A stretch of 64,000 nucleotides of DNA from assembly GCA_018644665.1 (NCBI GenBank), contig JABGQA010000113.1:62001-126000 (forward strand), in the 5' to 3' direction. The stretch is from Candidatus Poribacteria bacterium. GTDB lineage: Bacteria > Poribacteria > WGA-4E > GCA-2687025. Below are positions 50,664-58,764 of the stretch, one piece after another (the first letter of the stretch is position 1; every line of letters starts with the position of its first letter). The translations under genes were made by a program, and so were the position numbers. Below the pieces are notes generated by a model, which worked only from the letters and a program-made list of their open reading frames with translations, searched no databases and was not told the origin of the DNA.

Positions 50664-51074
50664 ATGCGTTTCATCGTATTCGGTCTCGTGCTAGCGGCAT
50701 CCACCGTCGGATGTGGATCTGAGAGCGACGTCCTTCTGCCGGCAGGGCCGGCTGCGTACGAGAAAGATGAAGCATGGGCAACGCTCGCGGAGGCGGAGGC
50801 CATCGCTTTGGAAGTCGTGCCAGGCGTGGCCGCGGGGTACGAGCGGGAGATTGCCTGGGGGCGGGACATCATCCTGGTGCTGATTCACACCCCCGACGGG
50901 GCCGTTGGAGTCGAGGTGGACGCTCGCACCGGCAGGACGATGGACATCGATCCACGCGAGGTCGACCCGGCCACCGGCGAGATACTGCCCGACGATGAGG
51001 AGGGCGCCGGACAGGGCGGCGCTGCCGCCGGGAACAGGGGCGATGATCCCCTCGAACTCAACTCGCTGGAGTAG
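50664..51074 (+). CDS. PepSY-like lipoprotein
   Basis: ATG 50664 (MRFIVFGLVLAASTVGC) gives a short signal peptide with Cys at about residue 17; the frame runs back to 50391 but is a shadow there. The 136-aa protein then reads AEAIALEVVPGVAAGYEREIAWGRDIILVLIHTPDGAVGVEVDARTGRTMDID, the PepSY-domain pattern of helix, strands and a final vDa-x-tG. PepSY domains are thought to inhibit proteases or bind ligands. An acidic Gly-rich tail follows. Family assignment is by pattern. Confidence 0.72.
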   Translation: MRFIVFGLVLAASTVGCGSESDVLLPAGPAAYEKDEAWATLAEAEAIALEVVPGVAAGYEREIAWGRDIILVLIHTPDGAVGVEVDARTGRTMDIDPREVDPATGEILPDDEEGAGQGGAAAGNRGDDPLELNSLE

Positions 51075-51246
51075 ACAGCCACAGCGTACCGTCGCGAGCA
51101 TTACGGCGACGCCCGCGCGGCCTTCCGCGCACAGGCGCGTCCCGGCTGCAACTGACCGGACGACGTCCACCGTTACCTAGGGAGGCGCGTCCCGGCACCC
51201 GCCCAGCGCCGACGGTGGTGACTGGCGCTCGCGAGAGGAGGCAGAG

Positions 51247-51570
51247 GTGCGCGAAGGCTCTTACAAGGACGGCAAGAAGCACGGGCCGTGGAAGCTCTAC
51301 CACTCGAATGGGGAGGTCAAGAGCGAGGCCACTTTCCACGAGGGGCTGTACACCGGCTACTACTGCGCCTACCACGACAACGGCGGGAAGTTCCGCGAGG
51401 GCCGCTACGCCGAGATTCAGGGCAACTCACGCGACGGTCGCAAGGAGGGTGAATGGCGCCAGTTCGGCCGCGATGGCTCTCTGGACACTCGTGTCACATA
51501 CGACCGCGGTCGGGTGATGGAGCGCGTCCACTACGACGAGTCCGGTGACGAGGCTTCCGAGCCGGCTTGA
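51247..51570 (+). CDS. MORN/YwqK-like repeat protein
   Basis: GTG 51247 follows GAGAGGAGG. The 107-aa protein consists of repeats such as EGSYKDGKKHGPWKLYHSNGEVKSEATF, EGLYTGYYCAYHDNGGKFREGRY and DGRKEGEWRQFGRDGSLDTRVTY, the antitoxin-YwqK/MORN type beta-hairpin repeat with G-x-W/Y-x-x-Y and N-G-x-(K/L). No signal peptide is seen. A toxin partner is not evident in the neighbours. The function is unknown. Confidence 0.82.
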   Translation: MREGSYKDGKKHGPWKLYHSNGEVKSEATFHEGLYTGYYCAYHDNGGKFREGRYAEIQGNSRDGRKEGEWRQFGRDGSLDTRVTYDRGRVMERVHYDESGDEASEPA

Positions 51571-51615
51571 GCGGCCTGCGCGAGGCGCCAAGCAACCGAC
51601 CCGAAGGGAGACCGC

Positions 51616-52332
51616 ATGGGCGAGGGATTCCCGGAGGACCAATGGCCGGGCCTGTTGAACGCGATGCAGCGCGTAGGCCCGTCGGCCGTCGTTAGATTCG
51701 TGCGACGCGCCAGCGCCTGCGACCGAACTGCGTTGTGGCACTTCGTCCGTTCGGCGTTCGCGCTCCGCGAGTGGGAAGGCAAGAGCCTGGCCGCGATCAC
51801 GGCCGTCTGCGAGGCTGGCGTCGCGGACATGGCGGAGCGTGAGGAACTCGACGAGGCGAACGTGCTGTCCTACAACGTCGCCGCGGACCTGGCTCCATGT
51901 TGGCCCGGCGACGACTTGCCACGCCGTGCCGAGGACTACCACGCGGGCCTCATCGCTGCCGACCGCTGCATCCGTTGGCGCGAGCAACTGCGCAAAGGGG
52001 CCGACGCCATGGCGATGGCCCATTGGGTCCGGGGAATCCATCTGATGGGACTCGGGCGGGCAGCAGACGCAGCGGCCGCGATGACCCTGGCCTGCCGCGC
52101 GGCCGACACTGGAGCCGCAGACGCGCCAGCACCGACGACACTGCTCCTGTACCGAGGGTATCGGGCGCTGGCAGGGATCACTGACGGCGAGACGTCGGCG
52201 TGCCGCGACTTCGAGACCATCGTCGCCGCCTTTGAGGCGAATGCCGACGACAACCCGGTCGAGGCCGATGGGATCGCCTTCCACCTGGGACAACTCGCCA
52301 AGACCAAGCGCATACTCGTCGATCAGGCGTAG
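51616..52332 (+). CDS. Hypothetical alpha-helical protein (TPR-like)
   Basis: The 238-aa protein is not recognised. It is almost entirely helical, Ala-rich, with paired helices such as EANVLSYNVAADLAPCWPG, ADRCIRWREQLRKGADAMAMAHWVRGIHLMGLGRAADAAAAMTLA and TLLLYRGYRALAGITDGE, consistent with TPR/SEL1-like repeats but not matching a consensus. It has an AAGGGAG ribosome site and a 45-nt gap after the MORN gene. Soluble, cytoplasmic. Confidence 0.68.
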   Translation: MGEGFPEDQWPGLLNAMQRVGPSAVVRFVRRASACDRTALWHFVRSAFALREWEGKSLAAITAVCEAGVADMAEREELDEANVLSYNVAADLAPCWPGDDLPRRAEDYHAGLIAADRCIRWREQLRKGADAMAMAHWVRGIHLMGLGRAADAAAAMTLACRAADTGAADAPAPTTLLLYRGYRALAGITDGETSACRDFETIVAAFEANADDNPVEADGIAFHLGQLAKTKRILVDQA

Positions 52333-52479
52333 CGACGATCCCCGGGGGGACCGGCGCCGGTGGCATGCCGCCGACTGGGCAAGCACGTGCCCCGGGCAGG
52401 CCGAAGCCTTGACACTCCGCGCCGCCGAACGCTAGACTCCGCCGGTGATCCCGCCCACCCGACACCACAAGGCGACGTG

Positions 52480-54102
52480 ATGACACTACGCATGGACTAT
52501 GCGGAGGCGAACCGGTACGGCCCATCTCGGTCGGCGGTCGTCGCCAGCAGGGGCATGGTCGCCACAAGCCAGCCCGTGGCGGCGCTGGCGGGCGTGGACA
52601 TCCTGCGGCAGGGCGGGAACGCGGTCGACGCGGCCGTCGCCACCGCAGCCATGCTGAACGTCGTGGAGCCGATGTCGACCGGGATCGGTGGCGATGCCTT
52701 CGCTCTGATCGCCATGGCGGGTTCGGATCGCATCCTCGGCCTGAACGCCAGCGGACGCGCCCCGGCCGCCGCTACGCGCGACGAATACGCACGACGCCTG
52801 GGAGCCGACGGGCGCATCTCTGGACACAGCATCCTGGCCGTGACCGTCCCCGGCGCCGCCGCGGGGTGGGCGGACGCGCTGTCGCGGTGCGGACGCATGC
52901 CGCTGGCGGACGTCCTGGCGCCGGCCATCGCGACGGCAGAAGGCGGGTTCGCAGTCACGCCGCAGATCGCGAACGCGTGGCGAGGGTCGGAACGGCTTCT
53001 GCGCAGCGTGGACACGTCCGCAAGGACATGGCTTGTCGACGGCAGGGCGCCCAAGGTCGGCGAGATCTTCCGCAATCCCGCGCTGGCGGCCACGTTACGC
53101 GCCGTGGCAGAAGGCGGCCCGGACGCGTTCTACCGAGGACCTATCGCGGAAGCGATCGTGCGCTGTTCGGACGAACACGATGGCGTCTTCTCGCTAGATG
53201 ACCTCGCTGGGCATGAGTCCACATGGGTCGAGCCCATCTCCATCGACTACCGCGGCTACCAGGTTCTGGAGATCCCGCCGAACGGTCAGGGCATCGCCGC
53301 GCTGGAGGCGCTGAACATCTGCGCGCTCGAGGACATCGCAGCGATGGGCCACAGCAGCGCGGACACGCTGCACATCCACCTCGAGGCGATGAAGCTCGGC
53401 TTCCAGGACCGCGATCGCTACGTGACCGATATGGAGTTCGTCGATGTCCCTGTCGACGGTCTGCTGTCCGACGATTACGCGCAGGCCCAACGCGCGCGCA
53501 TAGACATGGCGCGAGCGGAGCGGAGCCCGTCTGCCGGCATTCCGGGCCGGGGCGACACCGTCTACCTGTCCACGGCGGACTCGGACGGCAACCTCGTCTC
53601 GTTTATCAACAGCCTGTATAGCGGGTGGGGTAGCGGGATCACCGCCGGCGACAGCGGCGTGATGTTGCAGAACCGGGGGCAGAGCTTCTCACTAGACCCC
53701 GACCACGCCAATGTGATCGCGCCCGGCAAACGGACGCGTCACACGATCATACCTGGCATGGTCGCGCGCGACGGGAAGCCAGTCATCAGCTTCGGCGTGA
53801 TGGGTGGGGACATGCAGGCGCAGGGCCATGTACAGTTCGTGTGTAACGTCGTCGACTTCGGGATGAACGTGCAGGATGCCTTGGATGCCCCACGCTGGCG
53901 GTACGACGGCTCCGACGCGGACATCTCGCTGGAGCGCTGGATCGACCCCGAGGTGCAAGCGAACCTGGTGAGTCGGGGACACGCCATCCAGGGGCACGGG
54001 GGATTCTTCGGCGGCGGACAGGCGATCTACCTGGACCACGAACACGGCACGGTCCACGGCGGATCAGATCCGCGTCGCGACGGGTGCGCCATCGGCTACT
54101 GA
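52480..54102 (+). CDS. ggt: Gamma-glutamyltransferase family protein
   Basis: ATG 52480 (MTLRMDYAEANRYG) is used; the frame reaches 52360 without homology. The 540-aa protein has ATSQPVAALAGVDILRQGGNAVDAAVATAAMLNVVEPMSTGIGGDAF, the classical N-terminus, and the autocleavage and catalytic Thr360 in GDTVYLSTADSDGNLVSFINS; the GG of LYSGWGSGI follows. It lacks an obvious signal peptide. Such relatives include glutathione hydrolases and cephalosporin acylases. It is followed 21 nt later by an M16 pair. Confidence 0.92.
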   Translation: MTLRMDYAEANRYGPSRSAVVASRGMVATSQPVAALAGVDILRQGGNAVDAAVATAAMLNVVEPMSTGIGGDAFALIAMAGSDRILGLNASGRAPAAATRDEYARRLGADGRISGHSILAVTVPGAAAGWADALSRCGRMPLADVLAPAIATAEGGFAVTPQIANAWRGSERLLRSVDTSARTWLVDGRAPKVGEIFRNPALAATLRAVAEGGPDAFYRGPIAEAIVRCSDEHDGVFSLDDLAGHESTWVEPISIDYRGYQVLEIPPNGQGIAALEALNICALEDIAAMGHSSADTLHIHLEAMKLGFQDRDRYVTDMEFVDVPVDGLLSDDYAQAQRARIDMARAERSPSAGIPGRGDTVYLSTADSDGNLVSFINSLYSGWGSGITAGDSGVMLQNRGQSFSLDPDHANVIAPGKRTRHTIIPGMVARDGKPVISFGVMGGDMQAQGHVQFVCNVVDFGMNVQDALDAPRWRYDGSDADISLERWIDPEVQANLVSRGHAIQGHGGFFGGGQAIYLDHEHGTVHGGSDPRRDGCAIGY

Positions 54103-54123
54103 CACCACGGGGAAGCGGACGAC

Positions 54124-55365
54124 TTGAGCGAACCGGAAGTCCACATACACGAATACGAGAACGGCCTGACCCTCGTCGCGGAGCGGAGACCCCACGTACG
54201 CGCCGCCGCATTCAGCCTCATGATGCGCGCCGGCCCGATAACCGCCCCAGAAGGCCGCGAGGGTGTCTCCAAAGTCTTGGCGGAGATGTGCTACCGTGGC
54301 GCTGGCGAATTCAACTCGCGAGGCCTCTCCGAGGCGCTGGACGGCCTCGGTCTACAGCGCGGCGGGGGCGCCTCCGGGGAGATGGCGTCGTTCGGCGGCG
54401 CTCTTCTCGCCGACAACCTGGGCGCCGCGCTCGAGTTGCACGCCGACATTATCCGACGCCCGAAGCTCCCGGACTCGGAGCTGGAGCCTGTCGTGGCCCT
54501 CGCGCTCCAGGATCTGGAGGCCTTGGAGGATGCTCCGGCGCGCAAGATGTTCGTGCACCTGCGACGAACGTACTACACAAGCGAGCACGGCCGATCCGCG
54601 CTCGGCACGCAGGAGGCGCTGGAGCGTCTTTCGGCGGCCGCGTTGCGCGATGACCATGGGCGTCGTTATACGCCGGGCGGGGCGATACTCAGCGTCGCGG
54701 GTCGGTTCGACTGGGATTGGCTCAAGGATGCCGTCGGCGCGGGCTTTGGCGACTGGGCCGGGTCCGGGCCGCCTGCGCCGGAGCCCGCGTACCGCACAGA
54801 GGCGCACTACGAACACATCGAACAGGAAACGGCGCAGGAGCACATCGGCCTGACGTACGCGTCGATCCCTCCCCGCCATCCTGACAGGTACGCGGCGCGG
54901 ATGGCGATCGGCGTCTTGTCTGGGGGGATGGGCGCGCGTCTGTTCACGGAGATCCGTGAGAAGCGTGGACTCGTCTACTCGGTCAGCGCGTCGCCGTCCG
55001 AGGTGCGCGGACACGGCACTATCATGTGCTACGCTGGCACGACGCCGGAGCGTTCCCAGGAGACCCTGGACGTGCTTGTGCAGGAGCTGCGCCGTCTCGG
55101 CGAAGGCGTCGAGGCCGCGGAGCTGGAGCGCGCGCGCGTGGGACTGCTTTCCAGCCTGGTCATGCAGGGCGAGTCGACGAGCGCACGAGCGCGCGCCATC
55201 ACGAGCGACTACTTCTACCTCGGCCGCGTGCGATCGCTGCGCGAGATCCGAGAGGGCGTCGAGGGCGTTACGCCCGAGGCCATCGTCGACCACCTCGCCT
55301 GCCATCCGGCGGAGAACTTCACCGTGACGAGCCTGGGACCACGCAGGCTGACGGTCCCCGCGTGA
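54124..55365 (+). CDS. M16-family protein without zinc motif (inactive subunit)
   Basis: TTG 54124 starts a 413-aa protein with the M16 fold. Where active members have HxxEH, it reads VSKVLAEMCYRG (Lys50, Ala53, Glu54 in place of His, Glu, His), so zinc binding is lost. The C-terminal half keeps IREKRGLVYSVSASPSEVRGHGTIMCYAGTTPER, the substrate-binding R/Y motif of the non-catalytic subunit. The next gene, 16 nt away, encodes the active subunit. The pair should form a heterodimer like mitochondrial processing peptidase or PqqF-type sets. Confidence 0.88.
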   Translation: MSEPEVHIHEYENGLTLVAERRPHVRAAAFSLMMRAGPITAPEGREGVSKVLAEMCYRGAGEFNSRGLSEALDGLGLQRGGGASGEMASFGGALLADNLGAALELHADIIRRPKLPDSELEPVVALALQDLEALEDAPARKMFVHLRRTYYTSEHGRSALGTQEALERLSAAALRDDHGRRYTPGGAILSVAGRFDWDWLKDAVGAGFGDWAGSGPPAPEPAYRTEAHYEHIEQETAQEHIGLTYASIPPRHPDRYAARMAIGVLSGGMGARLFTEIREKRGLVYSVSASPSEVRGHGTIMCYAGTTPERSQETLDVLVQELRRLGEGVEAAELERARVGLLSSLVMQGESTSARARAITSDYFYLGRVRSLREIREGVEGVTPEAIVDHLACHPAENFTVTSLGPRRLTVPA

Positions 55366-55381
55366 GAAGGACGGAGCACGA

Positions 55382-56611
55382 GTGACATTCCTGCACACGC
55401 AGCTCGACAACGGTTTGACCGTCATCGGTGAGCACACGCCCGAGTCGGAGTCGATGGCGTGCGGGTACTTCGTGAAGACGGGGTCCCGCGACGAGACTCC
55501 AGAGGTGCTCGGCGTTAGCCACTTCCTCGAACACATGATGTTCAAAGGCTCGGCCCGTAGGTCGGCGGAGGACGTCAACCGCGAGTTCGATGAGCTTGGC
55601 GCGCAATACAACGCCTTCACGTCGGAGGAGACCACCGTCTACTTCGGCCGCGTGCTCCCCGAGTTCCAGCCGCGTCTCCTCGACCTCCTCACGGACATGA
55701 TGCGCCCGAGTCTGCGCGTCGAGGACTTCGACACTGAGAAGAACGTGATCCTCGAAGAGATCGCGCGATACGACGACATGCCCGCGTTCGACGCGCACGT
55801 CCTGGCGCGCGAGGCCACGTTCGGCGCCCACCCATTGGGGCACCGCGTACTCGGGACAAAGCAGTCGATCACGGACATGGCGCGCGACGACATGCACGCC
55901 TACTTCGCGCGACGGTACTCGCCCGGCAACATGGTCCTCGCGTTCTCAGGCGCATTCGATTGGGACGCCGCACTCGCGCAGGTGGCCGAAAGCACGGCCG
56001 CGTGGGAGCAGTACCACGCGTCCCGTGACGTCGCCACCCCTGCGTACGCCACGGAACGGCGCGTGGTCGGCAACGACCGCCTGTCCCGCGTGCATCTCAT
56101 CTGGATGTCGCGTGCGCCAAGCACGCAGGACGAGTCGCGATACGCCGCGCACATCGCCGCTTCCGTGGTAGGCGACGAGGTCGGCTCGCGCGTGTACTGG
56201 GAACTGGTAGATCCGGGCATCGTCGATGAGGCGAGTCTCTACTACCACGAGGAGGACCACGCTGGCCTCTTCGCGACGTACGCCTCGTGCAGCCCGGAGA
56301 ACGTCGCCGAGGTGGTGGATCGCATGGAGCGTCTACTGGACGCGGCGGGCGCGGACGGGGCGAGCGCGGACGAGGTCGCCCGGGCGAAACAGAAGATAGC
56401 TTCCGGCGAGGTGCTCAGTTCGGAGACCCCTATGGGACGTCTTGTCCCACTGGGTATGGCTTGGACCTATCGGCAGGAGTACCTGGGCATGGATGAGGCG
56501 GTAGACCGCATCCTCGGCTCCACAGCCGACGAGGTCGCCGCGGTGCTGGCGGAGAACGCGGTCGGGTCTCACAGCCTCCTGGCGCTCGGCCCCATCGCCT
56601 CCATCGACTGA
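55382..56611 (+). CDS. M16-family zinc peptidase, active subunit
   Basis: GTG 55382 starts a 409-aa protein with GVSHFLEHMMFKGSARR, the HxxEH motif (His47, Glu50, His51), and NVILEEIARYDD about 75 residues later carrying the third ligand Glu. LGHRVLGTKQSI follows. The C-terminal half ends YASCSPENVAEVVDRMERL... It lies 16 nt after its inactive partner. Substrate unknown; other members degrade peptides or process cofactors. Confidence 0.93.
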   Translation: MTFLHTQLDNGLTVIGEHTPESESMACGYFVKTGSRDETPEVLGVSHFLEHMMFKGSARRSAEDVNREFDELGAQYNAFTSEETTVYFGRVLPEFQPRLLDLLTDMMRPSLRVEDFDTEKNVILEEIARYDDMPAFDAHVLAREATFGAHPLGHRVLGTKQSITDMARDDMHAYFARRYSPGNMVLAFSGAFDWDAALAQVAESTAAWEQYHASRDVATPAYATERRVVGNDRLSRVHLIWMSRAPSTQDESRYAAHIAASVVGDEVGSRVYWELVDPGIVDEASLYYHEEDHAGLFATYASCSPENVAEVVDRMERLLDAAGADGASADEVARAKQKIASGEVLSSETPMGRLVPLGMAWTYRQEYLGMDEAVDRILGSTADEVAAVLAENAVGSHSLLALGPIASID

Positions 56612-56643
56612 CGGTCATATCACTTCGGGGACGGAGCGCGATC

Positions 56644-57354
56644 ATGTTCCGAATGCTGCTCGACGGCCTCGCTGACTACGCCATATGCGGCGACCGGGAC
56701 AAGGCCGATCTTCTGAACGACCGGATGCGCGCGTGCTTCGCTGCCTGCGGCCTCGGAAGGCTTGCGGTCTCCGGCGACAACATCGTCATCAACGTCCGTG
56801 GGACGTTGCGGGAGGATTCGGCGGCCACGCCGCCCGGCGTGACGCTGGGCGCGTCGAGCATCCGCGTCTACGCCCCCGCCCTCCATGTCGACGGCGACGG
56901 CTACGACCAGCTCAACGCCATCCTGGCCGCCTACGACTTGGATGGGGATGGCGCGCACGTGTGGATTATCCCCGACGGGTTCATGGCTTCACTCAGCCCG
57001 GTCGAGGAGATCTGGGAAGGCGAGGGTGGCGGCTACTTCTCCCACGAGTCCATGTGCGTGCTGAACACCTCCGCGCGACCCACGCGCTGCACGCTCGAAG
57101 TCTTCTTCGAGGACCCCGAGCGCGATCCGTTCACGCATGCGTTCGACGTCGCCGCGCATCAGTCCTCGCACTACCGACTGGACAAGCTCAAGGCCGACGA
57201 TGGCTCGCCGCTGATCCCCAAGGACTGCCCGGTCAGCTACAAGATCACGAGCCTGGACACGCCCGTCGTCGTACAGGGCTCGCGCATCCTGACGTCCGGC
57301 CGCGGGTCTGAGTTCGGCAGCTTCGGCACCGCCATGGGCTGGACGCCGGCGTAA
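56644..57354 (+). CDS. ASRT-family (sensory rhodopsin transducer homologue) protein with N-terminal extension
   Basis: The C-terminal 140 residues match the ASRT/DUF1362 family: AHVWIIPDGFMASLSPVEEIWEGEGGGYFSHESMCVLNTSARPTR, EVFFEDPERDPF and DTPVVVQGSRILT. Those proteins form tetrameric beta structures that bind DNA or the Anabaena rhodopsin. The N-terminal 95 residues (MFRMLLDGLADYAICGDRDK...) are an added region not recognised. No rhodopsin gene is in the window. It starts with ATG after GGGGACGGAG. Confidence 0.85.
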   Translation: MFRMLLDGLADYAICGDRDKADLLNDRMRACFAACGLGRLAVSGDNIVINVRGTLREDSAATPPGVTLGASSIRVYAPALHVDGDGYDQLNAILAAYDLDGDGAHVWIIPDGFMASLSPVEEIWEGEGGGYFSHESMCVLNTSARPTRCTLEVFFEDPERDPFTHAFDVAAHQSSHYRLDKLKADDGSPLIPKDCPVSYKITSLDTPVVVQGSRILTSGRGSEFGSFGTAMGWTPA

Positions 57355-57529
57355 CGCGCGTCGTCAGGACACCGCGGTTGGGCCTGCCGGCTACGCCTAT
57401 CTCCGTGGCTGTGCTGGCCACGACCCTCTGCGCGGGAGGCGTCACGCCCCAGCAGTGGCGCCCGCGCCGCCCGGCCCCGACGCGCGGCCCACGTCTGCGC
57501 CCAGCAACGCGGCGTGGGCAGTCCGCTTG

Positions 57530-57970
57530 AATCCCCCTTTGATGCCCGATAGCCACGGCAACTCGATCGCCCCCGATGCCGTGATGGCCGACCTCGCGTC
57601 CTTGGCGCCCGATGCCGCCCGGGTGGTGGGCAATCTGCCTGCCGTCGACCACGACGCCCTGGGCGTGCCGCGGCGCATGACGAACTGCAGCGGCTCGGGG
57701 CTAGCGGCGAAGCGCGCATTGGCCGCGAGCTGCTGGCGCTGACGGGGTCTGTGCCATCAACCTGGGCAGCGTGCGCAACCCGTTCCCGCGAGCGTGCGCG
57801 TGGGTTACTTCGCCATCGAGGCGACGCGTGAGGGCGTCCCCCTGGCGCATCGCCGGGTCGACTGCGATCGCGGCGCCATCGTCGCGGAACTGGCCCGCCT
57901 GCGACATCCGTCGGCCGGCTACATCAGCGGCTTCATGCGCGGCGAGCATCCCCCGCCGTGGGGCGGGTAA
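57530..57970 (+). pseudogene. Metallophosphoesterase pseudogene (frameshifted, internally deleted)
   Basis: Remnants of an ApaH/YfcE-type phosphoesterase are readable: MPDSHGNSIAPDAVMADLASLAPDA with the DxHGN motif near 57542, then in another frame INLGSVRNPFP at 57756-57788 (family IN-P-GSV), and back in the first frame VRVGYFAIEATREGVPLAHRRVDCD to TAA at 57968. A stop at 57740 and two frame changes interrupt it, the GD after the first motif is GN, and about 90 residues including GNHD are gone. The preceding 57355-57529 holds nothing recognised. Confidence 0.72.
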
Positions 57971-57996
57971 CGACGCACCGTGACCGATCCCCGAAC

Positions 57997-58026
57997 TTGA
58001 CAGGCTCCGGCCCCAACGGCTAGCAT
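57997..58026 (+). promoter_or_regulatory. Promoter of the rplU-rpmA-obgE operon
   Basis: Consensus TTGACA at 57997-58002, 18-nt spacer, TAGCAT at 58021-58026. It lies 47 nt before the rplU ATG. Confidence 0.65.
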
Positions 58027-58073
58027 CTTCTTTCGCACGGGCGCACTATGTTCGTAGTTGGGGGTCCCGCTGA

Positions 58074-58388
58074 ATGTATGCCATTGTCGCCACCGGCGGT
58101 AAACAGTACCGCGCCTCGGTGGGAGATATGCTCGACGTAGAGAAGCTGGAGGGCGATGTTGGCGAACAGGTCACCCTCTCAGACGTATTGCTCGTAGGTG
58201 GCGACGAAGGCGACGTGCGCGTCGGCACGCCCACGGTAGAGAACGCGACTGTATCGTGCAGCGTCGTGAAGCACGACAAGAACTCCAAGATCATCGTCTA
58301 CAAGTCGAAGCGCCGTAAGGGCTATGCGCGCAAGCGGGGACATCGCCAGTCCTACACCCGCATACGCATCGACGCAATCAACGTCTAG
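58074..58388 (+). CDS. rplU: 50S ribosomal protein L21
   Basis: The 104-aa protein reads MYAIVATGGKQYRASVGDMLDVEKLEG, DVRVGTPTVENATVSCSVVKHDKNSKIIVYKSKRRKGYARKRGHRQSYTRIRI, standard for L21. Start ATG 58074. rpmA follows after 9 nt. Confidence 0.97.
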   Translation: MYAIVATGGKQYRASVGDMLDVEKLEGDVGEQVTLSDVLLVGGDEGDVRVGTPTVENATVSCSVVKHDKNSKIIVYKSKRRKGYARKRGHRQSYTRIRIDAINV

Positions 58389-58397
58389 GAGCGGACA

Positions 58398-58652
58398 ATG
58401 GCACACAAAAAGGGCCAGGGTAGCAGCGCGAACGGGCGCGACAGCAACCCCAAGATGCTGGGCGTGAAGCTCTACGATGGCGAGACGGCCAAGCCGGGAT
58501 CGATCATCATGCGGCAGCGTGGCACACGCATCCACCCGGGCGTGAACGTGGGCCGGGGCAACGACGACACGCTTTACTCCACCGTCGCCGGGCTCGTGAA
58601 GTTCGAGCGCGTCGGTCGCGACAGGAAGCGCGTGAGCGTGTACCCCGCGTAG
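58398..58652 (+). CDS. rpmA: 50S ribosomal protein L27
   Basis: The 84-aa protein has MAHKKGQGSSANGRDSNPKMLGVK and GSIIMRQRGTRIHPGVNVGRGNDDTLYSTVAG, diagnostic for L27. The Met-Ala-His start matches the non-extended N-terminus that needs no Prp protease cleavage. Confidence 0.97.
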   Translation: MAHKKGQGSSANGRDSNPKMLGVKLYDGETAKPGSIIMRQRGTRIHPGVNVGRGNDDTLYSTVAGLVKFERVGRDRKRVSVYPA

Positions 58653-58656
58653 GCTG

Positions 58657-58674
58657 CCACCGGACGAACGGTGG
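58657..58674 (+). terminator. Short hairpin after rpmA
   Basis: CCACCG (58657-58662) and CGGTGG (58669-58674) form a 6-bp stem with a 6-nt loop 5 nt after the rpmA stop. No T-tract; possibly a processing or weak pause site before obgE. Confidence 0.3.
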
Positions 58675-58764
58675 GCGGCCACACAGTTACTCGAGCCTCG
58701 CAGTCATCGTGAACGCGGGGCTTTCTTCTTATCCGCCTCCGGCGGCACGCCTGCGGACGTTCCT

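Noticed and set aside
57455..57742. 95-aa frame as an intact gene
   Set aside because: Only its middle matches a metallophosphoesterase and it ends abruptly at a stop with the rest in other frames, so it is annotated as part of a pseudogene.
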